From the NCBI GenBank assembly GCA_027013095.1, contig JALUYI010000019.1, forward strand, positions 1 to 64,000: a stretch of DNA of 64,000 nt. Direction: 5' to 3'. Under the pieces are notes generated by a model. It was not told where the DNA came from and searched no databases. It saw only the letters and a program-made list of their open reading frames with translations. This document shows, in pieces, positions 27,905 through 37,253 of this stretch (its first letter is position 1; each line of letters begins with the position of its first letter). The stretch comes from Paracoccaceae bacterium. GTDB lineage: Bacteria > Pseudomonadota > Alphaproteobacteria > Rhodobacterales > Rhodobacteraceae. The position numbers were made by a program, and so were the translations under genes.

Positions 27905-28579
27905 ATGCGGGTGCTGTTGATCGAGGACGATACCGTGCTGGGGGCAGCGGTTCAGGACCAGATTCGCTCGGACGGGCATTCCATCGATTGGGTGACGCGG
28001 CTTGACGATGCAGAAGAGCATGTCGCCAGCGCATCCTATGACCTCATCCTGCTGGACCTGATGTTGCCGGACGGGCGCGGGATCGTATTTCTGAAAAAAC
28101 GCCGTGCGGCCGGGGATGTCACCCCGGTGATCATTATGACGGCGCTTGACCAACTGTCGGACCGGATCGAGGGGTTGAATGCCGGAGCTGACGATTATCT
28201 GGTCAAGCCATTTGACCTGACCGAACTGTCCGCCCGCCTGAATGCCGTCTCACGCCGCTATGCGGGGAACCCCAACCCATTGATAACAATTGGAGAACTC
28301 GAGGTTGATCTGGCCGCGCGCTACGTTGCCCGGAACGGTCGGCCGGTCACCTTGACGGCGCGCGAATGGGTTTTGTTCGAGGCGTTCGTTCAGCGCCCCG
28401 GTCAAGTCCTGTCCAAAGACCGTCTGGAAGAGCGCCTGTATTCCTTTGACTCCGAAATCGAGAGCAACACGATCGAGGTCCACATCAGCCGCTTGCGCAA
28501 AAAGCTGGGCCGCGAGGTTCTGGAGACCCAGCGCGGCGTTGGTTATCGGCTGGGCAGCGGTGGCGGAGGGGGCAAGTGA
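27905..28579 (+). CDS. OmpR-family response regulator
   Basis: 224-residue response regulator: receiver domain with MRVLLIEDD at the start, phosphoacceptor D51 in LILLDLMLPDGRG, the Thr of IIMTALD and the Lys of YLVKPFD; then a winged-helix DNA-binding domain from about 128 (VARNGRPVTLTAREWVLFEAFVQRPGQVLSKDRL, SNTIEVHISRLRKKLG). The ATG at 27905 is 7 bases from GGAG; an ATG at 27902 precedes it directly. The kinase gene overlaps its stop codon. It likely regulates the divergent PepSY and cytochrome b genes. Confidence 0.9.
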   Translation: MRVLLIEDDTVLGAAVQDQIRSDGHSIDWVTRLDDAEEHVASASYDLILLDLMLPDGRGIVFLKKRRAAGDVTPVIIMTALDQLSDRIEGLNAGADDYLVKPFDLTELSARLNAVSRRYAGNPNPLITIGELEVDLAARYVARNGRPVTLTAREWVLFEAFVQRPGQVLSKDRLEERLYSFDSEIESNTIEVHISRLRKKLGREVLETQRGVGYRLGSGGGGGK

Positions 28580-29913
28580 TGCCGCGCAGCCTGCGTTGGC
28601 GGCTGGCCGTCTGGCTGGTGCTGGGGGTGGTTCTGATGTGGACCTCGGCGGCCTTTGTCACCGTCAGCAACCTTCGCCGTGAAATGGACGAGGCCTTTGA
28701 CAGCGCCTTGGCGGAAACGGCCCAGCGTCTGCTGCCGCTGGCGGTTCTGGATATCACCGACCGGGAAGAGGACGGAGTCGCCCGCTCGGTCGATGCGCTG
28801 CATATGAAAAAGGAATATTTCACCTATATCGTGCGTAACCGCGACGGGCGAATCCTGCTGCGCTCGCGCACAGCGGACGACACGATATTTCCGCCGTTCA
28901 CGCAGACCGGATTTGTCAATTCGCCAACCCACCGGATCTATTTTGATTCGGTCGAGGATGGCGCCTATACGATCGCTGTGGCCGAGCCGTTGTCGCGTCG
29001 CACCGAGGTCTTGAACGAGGCATTTACCGGCCTTGCCACGCCGCTGGGCGTCATGATCCCGTTCAGCATCCTTGCGGTGTGGGTTCTGGTTCATATCTCG
29101 CTGCGCCCGTTGCAGGCGTTTCGGGCCGAAATCGAAAAACGTGGCAGCGGCGATATGGCGCCGGTGTCGCTGCGGAAATTGCCTACCGAGGTCAAGCCCG
29201 TTGCAGAGGCGATCAACAACCTGCTGGACCGCCTGCAGCGCACGCTGGCGGCCGAGCGCAGCTTTACCTCGAACTCGGCCCACGAACTGCGCACCCCGGT
29301 GGCCGCGGCACTGGCTCAGACACAGCGCCTGATGGCGGAAATCTCGGACCCCGCAGCGCTGGAGCGCGCCCGAAATATTGAATCCTCCCTGCACCGCCTG
29401 GCCCGCCTGTCGGAAAAGCTGATGCAACTTGCCAAGGCCGAAGGCGGCGGCCTTGTTGCCGAGAAAAGCCATGATCTGGGGCCGATCGTCGCGATGATTC
29501 TGGATGAGTTATCGACGCAAAAGGCAGACCGTGCCCGGATCCACCTCAATAAGCCGGACGCGCCGGTTCTGTCGCGGATCGACCTCGATGCGTTTGCGAT
29601 TCTGGTGCGGAACCTGATCGAAAATGCCCTGAAACACGGGGATCCGGAGCAAACGATCGACGTTACTCTGGGGGCAGATGGATCCTTTCGCGTTGCAAAT
29701 GGCGGCACGGTTCTTTCGCCCCGCGACCTGACCCGTCTGACGCGCAGTTTCGAACGAGGCCCCACCGAGGCTGATGGCACCGGCCTTGGTCTGTCGATTG
29801 CGCGCACCATCGCCACCGGCGCGGGCGGGCAACTGCAACTGCGTTCACCGGCAAGCGGCAAAACGGACGGGTTCGAGGCCAGATTCATCCCCAACGCCAC
29901 CGCCGAGCGGTAG
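28579..29913 (+). CDS. Sensor histidine kinase
   Basis: 444-residue membrane kinase. Two membrane spans (about 8-30 and 155-178) enclose a periplasmic sensor domain of roughly 120 residues. A HAMP-like linker leads to the H-box with H235 in SNSAHELRTPVAAAL, the N-box NLIENALKHG, and GTGLGLSIARTIATGAGG as G-box. The ATG at 28579 overlaps the response-regulator stop (TGATG), with GGAGGGGG upstream, so the pair is translationally coupled. The ligand is unknown; the regulated genes hint at a redox or metal signal. The tRNA-Ala gene lies 41 bases beyond on the opposite strand. Confidence 0.9.
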   Translation: MPRSLRWRLAVWLVLGVVLMWTSAAFVTVSNLRREMDEAFDSALAETAQRLLPLAVLDITDREEDGVARSVDALHMKKEYFTYIVRNRDGRILLRSRTADDTIFPPFTQTGFVNSPTHRIYFDSVEDGAYTIAVAEPLSRRTEVLNEAFTGLATPLGVMIPFSILAVWVLVHISLRPLQAFRAEIEKRGSGDMAPVSLRKLPTEVKPVAEAINNLLDRLQRTLAAERSFTSNSAHELRTPVAAALAQTQRLMAEISDPAALERARNIESSLHRLARLSEKLMQLAKAEGGGLVAEKSHDLGPIVAMILDELSTQKADRARIHLNKPDAPVLSRIDLDAFAILVRNLIENALKHGDPEQTIDVTLGADGSFRVANGGTVLSPRDLTRLTRSFERGPTEADGTGLGLSIARTIATGAGGQLQLRSPASGKTDGFEARFIPNATAER

Positions 29914-29954
29914 GTTCCGTACACGCTCCTTACACTGATCTGTCCTTTGACGGT

Positions 29955-30030
<76 letters not shown>

Positions 30031-30078
30031 ATCGAGGCGTTATGTGACCCGCCAGCGCCGCAGAGTCAAGACGTCAGA

Positions 30079-30525
30079 TCACGCTTTGATGGCGGTTTTC
30101 GATTTCAGGAATTGCACGATTCCGGCGGCCGGAACCGCCCCGGCCTGACGCCCGATTTCGCGCCCGTTCTGAAAGGCGATCAACAGCGGGATGCCGCGAA
30201 TACCATGCGCCGCGGAGACCGCCGGGAATTCTTCGGTATTGATCTTGGCGAAACGAACGTTCGGGGCCATTTGCTGTGCCGCCTTGGCAAATTCTGGCGC
30301 CATCATCCGGCAGGGACCGCACCAGGGGGCCCAAAAATCGACGACGATCGGTACTTCGTCGTTTCGGATCGCCTTTTGCAGGATTTTGGGGTCAAGTTCA
30401 CGCACCTTGCCTTCGTTCAACTTTGCACCGCACACGCCGCATTTGGGGTGGGCGGACAGTTTGTCAGCAGGCACGCGATTCAGCGCGCCGCACTCCAGAC
30501 AAGTGATTTTCTTTGGGTTGGCCAT
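30079..30525 (-). CDS. trxC: Thioredoxin 2 (zinc-finger thioredoxin)
   Basis: 148-residue thioredoxin with an N-terminal zinc-binding region of two CXXC pairs (CLECG and CGVCG, about 9-32) and the thioredoxin fold with active site WCGPC near residue 72. This is the TrxC/Trx2 architecture, an oxidative-stress-linked cytoplasmic disulfide reductase. The ATG at 30525 has a GGAGAAAC site, which directly abuts a perfect 15-bp inverted repeat on the 5' side. It is transcribed away from rpoD on the same strand, with 121 bases between. Confidence 0.92.
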   Translation of the reverse strand: MANPKKITCLECGALNRVPADKLSAHPKCGVCGAKLNEGKVRELDPKILQKAIRNDEVPIVVDFWAPWCGPCRMMAPEFAKAAQQMAPNVRFAKINTEEFPAVSAAHGIRGIPLLIAFQNGREIGRQAGAVPAAGIVQFLKSKTAIKA

Positions 30526-30539
30526 GGGCTGTTTCTCCG

Positions 30540-30575
30540 GCGCAAATATATTCGATCTAACGAATATATTTGCGC
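30540..30575 (-). promoter_or_regulatory. Perfect 15-bp inverted repeat upstream of trxC
   Basis: GCGCAAATATATTCG (30540-30554) and CGAATATATTTGCGC (30561-30575) flank a 6-base spacer. The element starts 15 bases before the trxC ATG, next to the ribosome binding site. As DNA it could be an operator; as RNA a stable hairpin either ending rpoD transcription (rpoD stops at 30647 on the same strand) or shielding the trxC start region. Confidence 0.7.
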
Positions 30576-30646
30576 AGCCGTCGGATTTTTCAACCCTTGT
30601 CGTGGGAAAATATCTCCCCTTGGCGGCGACCTCCGCCGGCCCCGGA

Positions 30647-32656
30647 CTATTGGTCCAGAAAGCTGCGCAACTTGCGTGAGCGGCTGGGGTGCTTGAGTTT
30701 TCTCAACGCCTTGGCCTCGATCTGCCGGATGCGTTCGCGGGTAACGCTGAATTGCTGACCGACCTCTTCCAGCGTGTGGTCGGTGTTCATGCCGATACCA
30801 AAGCGCATCCTGAGCACCCGTTCCTCGCGCGGCGTCAGGCTGGCCAGAACCCGCGTCGTCGTTTCCTTCAGGTTTCCCTGAATAGCCGAATCCAGCGGCA
30901 GGACGGCGTTCTTGTCCTCGATGAAATCGCCCAGCTGGCTGTCCTCCTCGTCGCCGATGGGAGTTTCCAGGCTGATCGGCTCCTTGGCGATCTTCATCAC
31001 CTTGCGCACCTTGTCGAGCGGCATCTGCAGTTTTTCCGCCAGTTCCTCAGGCGTAGGTTCGCGGCCGATTTCATGCAGCATCTGCCGGCCGGTGCGCACC
31101 AGCTTGTTGATGGTTTCGATCATGTGGACCGGGATGCGGATGGTGCGCGCCTGATCGGCGATCGAGCGCGTGATCGCCTGGCGGATCCACCATGTGGCGT
31201 AAGTCGAAAACTTGTATCCGCGCCGATACTCGAACTTGTCCACCGCCTTCATCAGACCGATGTTGCCCTCCTGAATAAGGTCAAGGAACTGCAATCCGCG
31301 GTTGGTGTATTTCTTGGCGATCGAGATGACCAGGCGCAAATTGGCCTCGACCATTTCCTTTTTGGCGATGCGGGCCTCTTTCTCGCCTTTCTGCACCTGA
31401 TTGACGATGCGGCGGAATTCCGAAATATCCACCCCTACATATTGCCCAACCTCGGCCATCTCGGCGCGTAGGTCTTCGGCTTGGGTACGAAAACGCTCGA
31501 TAAAGGTGTTCCATCCGCGCCCGGTCTTCTGCGCCACTTGATCCAGCCATGTGGGGTCCAGTTCAAGCCCGCGATAGGCGTTGATGAATTCGCGCCTGTT
31601 GATACGCGACTGGTCGGCCAGTTTGACCATCTGGCTGTCAATCGACATGATCTTGCGGTTGATCCCGTAAAGCTGGTCGATCAATGCTTCGATCCGGTTG
31701 TTGTGCAAATGCATCGAATTCACCAGCTCGACAATTTCCGAGCGCAGCTTTTGATAGGTTTTTTCGTCCCGTTTCGAGAACGTGTCATCCTCATTTAGCG
31801 TTGCCGAGATACGGCTGTCCTGCATATCTGCCAACAGCGCATAGTCATGGGCGATCCGATCCAGTTTTTCCAGAACCTGAGGTTTCAGCACCGCCTCCAT
31901 TGCCGCAAGGGACAGGTTGGCCTGTTCGTCCTCATCGTCGTCATCATCCTCGGCCAGAGGGTTGCCGTCGGCGTCGGTCTCGGGCTCTTTTGTGGCGTCT
32001 GCGGGCTTTGGCGTGCTGCTTTGGTCGCCTGCGGCGGTGACCGGTGGGGTCGAGGGATCGGCGACGTTTTCCTCGTCGTCGTTTTCGGTCGCCCCGGAAA
32101 ATGTCGTTTCCAAGTCGATCACGTCGCGCAGCAGGATCTCCTCGTCCAGCAATTCGTCACGCCAGATGGTGATTGCCTGAAAGGTCAGCGGGCTTTCGCA
32201 AAGCCCCGCGATCATGGTGTTGCGCCCGGCCTCGATCCGCTTGGCAATGGCGATTTCACCTTCGCGCGACAGCAGTTCCACCGTTCCCATTTCGCGCAGA
32301 TACATGCGGACCGGATCGTCGGTGCGATCCAGTGTCTCGGTGGTGGTGGTCGCAACCGCGACCTCCTTGGATTCCGAGGTTTTCACCAACTGGGTCGATT
32401 TTTGTTCTTCTTCTTCGGCTTCCTCGTCCTCGATGATGTTGATGCCCATTTCGCTGAGCATCGACATTACGTCCTCGATCTGCTCGCTCGAGACCTGTTC
32501 TGGCGGAAGAACCTTGTTCAATTCGTCATAGGTGATATAACCGCGCTGCCGGGCGGCCCCGATCATTTTCTTGACGGCGGCTTGGCTCATGTCACCCAGA
32601 GCCGAGGCTTCCTGCTGGTCGTTGGGCTTTGTCGCGTCAGTATCCTTGGCAGCCAT
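30647..32656 (-). CDS. rpoD: Primary RNA polymerase sigma factor RpoD (sigma-70)
   Basis: 669-residue housekeeping sigma factor. Region 1.1 (about 20-80), an acidic non-conserved insertion with a run of Asp/Glu (about 190-240), region 2 with [25 protein letters not shown] (-10 recognition), region 3 and region 4 ([41 protein letters not shown]). The ATG at 32656 has GGAG 7 bases upstream; the ATG 12 bases earlier is disfavoured. It follows dnaG by 96 bases in the conserved dnaG-rpoD order. The leader contains five GANTC sites. Confidence 0.97.
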   Translation of the reverse strand: MAAKDTDATKPNDQQEASALGDMSQAAVKKMIGAARQRGYITYDELNKVLPPEQVSSEQIEDVMSMLSEMGINIIEDEEAEEEEQKSTQLVKTSESKEVAVATTTTETLDRTDDPVRMYLREMGTVELLSREGEIAIAKRIEAGRNTMIAGLCESPLTFQAITIWRDELLDEEILLRDVIDLETTFSGATENDDEENVADPSTPPVTAAGDQSSTPKPADATKEPETDADGNPLAEDDDDDEDEQANLSLAAMEAVLKPQVLEKLDRIAHDYALLADMQDSRISATLNEDDTFSKRDEKTYQKLRSEIVELVNSMHLHNNRIEALIDQLYGINRKIMSIDSQMVKLADQSRINRREFINAYRGLELDPTWLDQVAQKTGRGWNTFIERFRTQAEDLRAEMAEVGQYVGVDISEFRRIVNQVQKGEKEARIAKKEMVEANLRLVISIAKKYTNRGLQFLDLIQEGNIGLMKAVDKFEYRRGYKFSTYATWWIRQAITRSIADQARTIRIPVHMIETINKLVRTGRQMLHEIGREPTPEELAEKLQMPLDKVRKVMKIAKEPISLETPIGDEEDSQLGDFIEDKNAVLPLDSAIQGNLKETTTRVLASLTPREERVLRMRFGIGMNTDHTLEEVGQQFSVTRERIRQIEAKALRKLKHPSRSRKLRSFLDQ

Positions 32657-32676
32657 TCTATACTCCATATTGGAAG

Positions 32677-32744
32677 GCGAATCACAAAAGGTGAGGCGCG
32701 TCTGATTCGTTTAGGCGAATCAACACGGCGAATCACTGATTCGC
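32677..32744 (-). promoter_or_regulatory. Cluster of five GANTC (CcrM) sites in inverted octamers before rpoD
   Basis: The octamer GCGAATCA, or its inverse TGATTCG(C), occurs at 32677-32684, 32703-32709, 32715-32722, 32728-32735 and 32737-32744, the last two forming a palindrome with a 1-base centre. Each contains GANTC, the recognition site of the cell-cycle methyltransferase CcrM. Five sites within 64 bases is far above chance. The cluster occupies the dnaG-rpoD intergenic region, so methylation could tune rpoD transcription, possibly through a GcrA-type factor. Confidence 0.6.
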
Positions 32745-32752
32745 AATGCACT

Positions 32753-34741
32753 TTAATGCTTTTTCTTTACCCAAACCTCACTATCAATCAGATTTTGCAG
32801 GTATTTGGACATGTTTTCCGTATTTTCAGCCTCGGTTCCGCCCTTGGGCAGGGTCGAGCGATTCGCCTTTTCGCGCGCCTGTGCCGCCTGACCGAGGCGC
32901 CAGGTCAGCCCCTCGTCCACCAGACCGGCCATGTCCTGCATGGCTTCGTCGATCTCTACCCGGCTGCCGCGTGCGGCCTCCAGCTTGGCCAGTTCCTCGG
33001 CCAGCGCCATTGCCGCCACCTCGCTGTCGACCGGTTTCCGAATGGCGGGCGCGATCTGCACATGGCGCAACGAGAACAGCTTTTCAACCTCGTCAGCGCC
33101 AATTTTCTGTGCCAGCTCCGCTGACAGATCCTTGCCGGTCAGATCCTTGCCGGTCTCGCCCATATCGCGGACATGCTGCAAAAGGGCGCGGCGCAGCCGG
33201 TCGTGTTCGGGGGCTGTCAGGTGCAGTTTTTCCAGCGCCGTTTCAAACGAGACGATGATTTCGGGATAGCGCAGGCAGAGCGCCAGAATGACTGCCTCGC
33301 GCAGGCGCTCGCCGGGGTCTGAACTGTTGGCCGGTTGTGCCAGAACCGAGGCCTTCGCTCCTGGTGTTGCCAGAAACGCCGGAGTTTTGAGCTGTCCCCC
33401 GGCCCGAGCGCGGAATTTTCCACGCCCACCGGCCTGCCAGGTCTCTCCATTACCCCGCGGCGCAAACAGGGTGGCGCGCAGCTCTCTCAGGGCAGCCTTG
33501 TAATGGGTTCGAACGGCGCCATCCCGAATCATTGCCAGCGCTGCTTTCAATCGCTGGTCCAGCGCCGCGCGTCGCTCGGGGCTGTCAAAGACCTGCCCCT
33601 CGGTTTCGCGTTGCCAGAGCATGTCGATCAAGGGGCGCGCACCACTGAGAAGGGTGCTCATTGCCGCGGGGCCTTCGGTGCGGACCAGATCATCGGGATC
33701 CATCCCATCGGGCAAGAGGCAGAAGCGCAGGGATTTCCCCGCCTCCAGCATTGGCAGCGCCAAATCGATCAGACGCATGGCCGCGCGTTGCCCGGCGGTG
33801 TCGCCGTCAAGGGCGATGATCGGTTCGGGGGCGATGCGCCACATCAGGGCGATTTGCGTTTCAGTAATGGCGGTGCCGAGAGGGGCGACGGAATGGGCAA
33901 ATCCGGCCTGTGTCAGGGCGATCACATCCATGTAGCCCTCGGTGACGATCAGGGTGCCGGACTTGCCTGCCGCCTCGCGCGCCGGACCAAAGTTGAACAG
34001 CGTGCGGCCCTTGTCAAACAGGGGTGTTTCCGGCGAATTCAGATACTTGGCTCGCGCGCCGGGGTTGAGGGCGCGCCCGCCGAATGCGATGCAGCGCCCC
34101 TGTGAGTCGCGGATCGGGAACATGAGACGGCCGCGAAACCGGTCATAGGGCGTGCCGGTGCTGTCAGGTGCGATCGCCAGCCCGGCCTCGATAATGGCCT
34201 GGGGCGAGATCCCCTTTCCGTTGAGATGGGCAAACAGGGCGGTGCGGCTGTCGGGCGCAAACCCAAGTTCGAATCGCTCGACCGTTTCGGGGCTCAGTCC
34301 CCGGTCGCTAATGGTCTTGCGCGCGAGGCTGCCGGCACCCGTGTTCAGCTGCAGTCGAAAGAATTGCACCGCCTGCTCCATCACGTCGAACAGTTGGTCG
34401 CGGCGGTCCGATTTTGCCTGCGCCTCTGGGCTCTGGGCGGGCATGGTCATGCCTGCTTCGCGTGCCAGAATCCCGACCGCCTCCATAAAGCCGACATTTT
34501 CCGTTTCCCGCACGAAACTCAGGGCGTCGCCCTTGGCATGACAGCCAAAGCAGTAATAAAACCCCTTACGGTCATCCAGATGAAACGAGGCCGTTTTTTC
34601 CTGATGAAACGGGCAGGGCGCCCAGTAATCCCCCTTGCCGGGGTTCGAGCGGCGCGCATCAAAGCTGACCTTGCGCCCGACCACCTGGGCAAGCGACACG
34701 CGGGAACGCAGTTCATCCAAAAAACCAGACGGCAGTGACAT
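32753..34741 (-). CDS. dnaG: DNA primase
   Basis: 662-residue replication primase that makes RNA primers at the fork. The N-terminal zinc-binding domain is CPFHQEKTASFHLDDRKGFYYCFGC (about 42-66, shown split: CPFH and CFGC hold the ligands). TOPRIM motifs: VTEGYMDVIALTQ and ALDGDTAGQRA. The C-terminal helicase-interaction domain follows about residue 480. The ATG at 34741 gives MSLPSGFLDELRSRV, standard for the order. Directly upstream of rpoD on the same strand. Confidence 0.96.
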   Translation of the reverse strand: MSLPSGFLDELRSRVSLAQVVGRKVSFDARRSNPGKGDYWAPCPFHQEKTASFHLDDRKGFYYCFGCHAKGDALSFVRETENVGFMEAVGILAREAGMTMPAQSPEAQAKSDRRDQLFDVMEQAVQFFRLQLNTGAGSLARKTISDRGLSPETVERFELGFAPDSRTALFAHLNGKGISPQAIIEAGLAIAPDSTGTPYDRFRGRLMFPIRDSQGRCIAFGGRALNPGARAKYLNSPETPLFDKGRTLFNFGPAREAAGKSGTLIVTEGYMDVIALTQAGFAHSVAPLGTAITETQIALMWRIAPEPIIALDGDTAGQRAAMRLIDLALPMLEAGKSLRFCLLPDGMDPDDLVRTEGPAAMSTLLSGARPLIDMLWQRETEGQVFDSPERRAALDQRLKAALAMIRDGAVRTHYKAALRELRATLFAPRGNGETWQAGGRGKFRARAGGQLKTPAFLATPGAKASVLAQPANSSDPGERLREAVILALCLRYPEIIVSFETALEKLHLTAPEHDRLRRALLQHVRDMGETGKDLTGKDLSAELAQKIGADEVEKLFSLRHVQIAPAIRKPVDSEVAAMALAEELAKLEAARGSRVEIDEAMQDMAGLVDEGLTWRLGQAAQAREKANRSTLPKGGTEAENTENMSKYLQNLIDSEVWVKKKH

Positions 34742-34823
34742 GGCGCGAATATCGGTCCTGAAGAGGCATCTTGCAAGGGTCGCGGGTATAAACTCAGGCG
34801 CTCCGGCCCTCGGGTCCTATAAT

Positions 34824-35138
34824 TCAGCGGGGCTTGATCCGGATCGTTTGGCGCAACTGGCCGTCGTTGATGTTAAAAATCAGAATGCGATTGTCCCGGG
34901 TCACCACGCCATACCAATCTGGTCCGCGGGTGAAATTCGTTGCCTGCGACCCGTCCGGCAACACGATCGTGTCAGGCAGCGGTACAGGAGCGGTTTTCAC
35001 CACCTCCGGCACCTTGATGACAATCAGGACAATGACCGTTACAAGTCCCCCAATCATGGAGGCGGTCAGGATCGTGACCAGAATCCTGAGAAATCTGAGA
35101 TTGGCGGGCTCTGCGCCCGCGCCGGGAGAATCGTCCAT
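34824..35138 (-). CDS. DUF6476 family single-pass membrane protein
   Basis: 104-residue protein with one membrane span (FLRILVTILTASMIGGLVTVIVLIVI, about 16-41) and a C-terminal domain in which VVTRDNRILIFNINDGQLRQTI looks like a single beta-propeller-like strand pair. Function is unknown; it is conserved in Rhodobacterales next to rluD. The chosen ATG (35138-35136) overlaps the ATG of the divergent rluD gene by two bases; an alternative start MVSDMDD at 35150 would overlap further. Confidence in the gene is good, less in its exact start. Confidence 0.7.
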   Translation of the reverse strand: MDDSPGAGAEPANLRFLRILVTILTASMIGGLVTVIVLIVIKVPEVVKTAPVPLPDTIVLPDGSQATNFTRGPDWYGVVTRDNRILIFNINDGQLRQTIRIKPR

Positions 35139-36171
35139 GTCTGATACCATCCTTCGCCTTGTGATCGGAGACCCGGCCCCGCCCCGCCTAGATAAGGCCT
35201 TGGCCACTGTAGTGCCAGAGGGGGTTGCCCTCAGCCGTTCGCATCTGGGCCGCCTGATTGCCGCAGGAGCGGTCTCACGCGAGGGCGGAGATGTCGTTAC
35301 CGACCTGAAAACACGCAGCCGACCGGGCGAGGTCTGGTGTGTGACCCTGCCCCCGGCAGGTGAAATTTCCGCCGCCCCCGAGGACATTCCCCTTGAAGTG
35401 GTGTTTGAAGACGCCGATCTGATCGTTGTCAACAAGCCCGCCGGCATGGTGGTTCATCCGGCCCCCGGCTCGCCCTCTGGAACGCTGGTCAACGCGCTTT
35501 TATTTCACTGCGGCGACAGCCTTTCAGGTATCGGTGGGCAAAAGCGTCCGGGAATCGTCCACCGAATCGACAAGGACACCTCGGGCCTTTTGGTGGTGGC
35601 CAAGAGCGATCGGGCCCATCACGGGTTGGCGGCGCAATTTGCCGATCACTCGATCTCACGCCACTATCGCGCGGTGGTTTACGGGGTGCCATCACGGGCC
35701 GACCCACGCCTCGCCGGGGTCTCGGGCGTTGCCTTTGAAGACGGCGCAATCGTGCGCATTTCCGGCAACATTGCGCGCCACAGGCATGATCGTAAACGTA
35801 TGGCGGTGGTGACCAATGCGGGGCGCCACGCGATTACGCGTCTGAAGGTTCTTGAACCCTTTGGCACTGTCGCGGCGCTCGTGGATTGCTGGCTTGAGAC
35901 CGGACGCACACACCAGATCAGGGTTCACCTGACCCATGCCGGCCATGCGCTGATCGGGGACAAGACCTATGGCGGGCGTCGCACCATCGGCCACAAGAAT
36001 TTGCCTGCCGCGACGGTTGATCTGGTGCGCGGGTTTCCACGTCAGGCCCTGCACGCTGCCACCCTTGGATTTCGCCACCCGTCAACGGATCAGATGTTGT
36101 CCTTTGAGGCACCACTTCCGGCGGATATGTGCACCCTTCTTGAGGCCTTGCGCGCAGCAGCGGTAACTTGA
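35137..36171 (+). CDS. rluD: RluA/RluD-family 23S rRNA pseudouridine synthase
   Basis: 344-residue pseudouridine synthase: N-terminal S4 domain (LDKALATVVPEGVALSRSHLGRLIAAGAV), then the RluA-type catalytic domain with HRIDKDTSGLLVVAK, containing the catalytic Asp, and ETGRTHQIRVHL. Family members modify the helix 69 loop of 23S rRNA. Start ATG 35137 has GGGAGAA upstream at good spacing; the same frame runs further upstream antisense to the DUF6476 gene and is not used. rpoH follows 64 bases downstream on the same strand. RluD is favoured by size and the S4 domain. Confidence 0.87.
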   Translation: MSDTILRLVIGDPAPPRLDKALATVVPEGVALSRSHLGRLIAAGAVSREGGDVVTDLKTRSRPGEVWCVTLPPAGEISAAPEDIPLEVVFEDADLIVVNKPAGMVVHPAPGSPSGTLVNALLFHCGDSLSGIGGQKRPGIVHRIDKDTSGLLVVAKSDRAHHGLAAQFADHSISRHYRAVVYGVPSRADPRLAGVSGVAFEDGAIVRISGNIARHRHDRKRMAVVTNAGRHAITRLKVLEPFGTVAALVDCWLETGRTHQIRVHLTHAGHALIGDKTYGGRRTIGHKNLPAATVDLVRGFPRQALHAATLGFRHPSTDQMLSFEAPLPADMCTLLEALRAAAVT

Positions 36172-36235
36172 AATTTACGTTTTGACGGCATAGGTCAAAA
36201 GGAACGATGCAAAATCGTGACTCACAGGGGGCTAC

Positions 36236-37129
36236 ATGAGCTATACCAAACTTCCGGCACCATCGCCCGAGCAGGGGTTGAACCGCTACATGCAGGAAAT
36301 CCGCAAGTTTCCAATGCTGGAGCCGGACGAAGAATTTATGCTGGCCAAGCGCTGGGTGGATCACGAGGACACCAGTGCTGCACACAAGCTGGTGACCTCG
36401 CATCTGCGTCTGGCGGCGAAAATCGCCATGGGATATCGCGGCTATGGCCTGCCCACGGCCGAGGTCATCTCCGAGGCCAATGTCGGCCTCATGCAGGCGG
36501 TTAAACGGTTCGATCCCGACAAGGGGTTCCGTCTGGCAACCTATGCGATGTGGTGGATCAGGGCCAGCATTCAGGAATATATCCTGCGCTCGTGGTCGCT
36601 GGTCAAAATGGGAACGACCAGCGCCCAGAAAAAGCTGTTTTTCAACCTGCGCAAGGCCAAAAACCGTATCGGGGCGTTGGAAACCGGCGATTTGCACCCC
36701 GAACATCTTGAGCGAATCGCCAATGACCTGAACGTTACCAAGGAAGAGGTCATCTCGATGAACCGGCGCATGTCCGGGGGCGATGCGTCGCTGAATGCGC
36801 AGGTCTCTTCGGATGGCGAGGGGTCGTCGGAATGGCAGGACTGGCTGGAGGACGAGGATGCGGATCAGGCCTCGGATTATGCCGAAAAGCAAGAACTTGA
36901 GGCCCGTCGTGCCCTTTTGACCGAGGCCCTCAAAGGGTTGAATGATCGCGAAAAGGATATCCTGATGAAGCGCAAGCTGCAGGATAAGCCGGTCACTCTG
37001 GAGGACCTGTCCGGCGAATATAACGTTAGCCGCGAGCGGATTCGCCAGATCGAAGTGCGCGCTTTTGAGAAACTGCAAAAGAAAATGCGGGATCTGGCGG
37101 CAAAGAAAGGCATGTTGAAATCGGCATGA
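36236..37129 (+). CDS. rpoH: Heat-shock sigma factor RpoH
   Basis: 297-residue sigma-32 type factor. Region 2 (EANVGLMQAVKRFDPDKGFRLATYAMWWIRASIQEYI), the RpoH box following (LRSWSLVKMGTTSAQKKLFFNLR), and region 4 ([26 protein letters not shown]) are clear. It directs transcription of chaperones and proteases after heat or oxidative stress; in related Rhodobacteraceae two RpoH proteins share sRNA and stress promoters. Start ATG 36236 follows AGGGGG. Only one rpoH is in this window. It could act on the CTTGAA-type promoter at 12758-12788. Confidence 0.95.
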   Translation: MSYTKLPAPSPEQGLNRYMQEIRKFPMLEPDEEFMLAKRWVDHEDTSAAHKLVTSHLRLAAKIAMGYRGYGLPTAEVISEANVGLMQAVKRFDPDKGFRLATYAMWWIRASIQEYILRSWSLVKMGTTSAQKKLFFNLRKAKNRIGALETGDLHPEHLERIANDLNVTKEEVISMNRRMSGGDASLNAQVSSDGEGSSEWQDWLEDEDADQASDYAEKQELEARRALLTEALKGLNDREKDILMKRKLQDKPVTLEDLSGEYNVSRERIRQIEVRAFEKLQKKMRDLAAKKGMLKSA

Positions 37130-37253
37130 CAGGCGTGTTCTGCCCTGCCGGTCCTGCCCGCCGGTCCTGAATGCCTGAAAAAAACCATAAAATTCCTGCT
37201 TTTTTGACAAGAAAATCGGCATTCTGCCCGGGAAAACCCATGAGGCAGGGAAA

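Noticed and set aside
34834-35136. N-terminal extension of the rluD frame
   Set aside because: It reads antisense through the DUF6476 gene; the ATG at 35137 has a good ribosome site and gives the normal S4-domain start.
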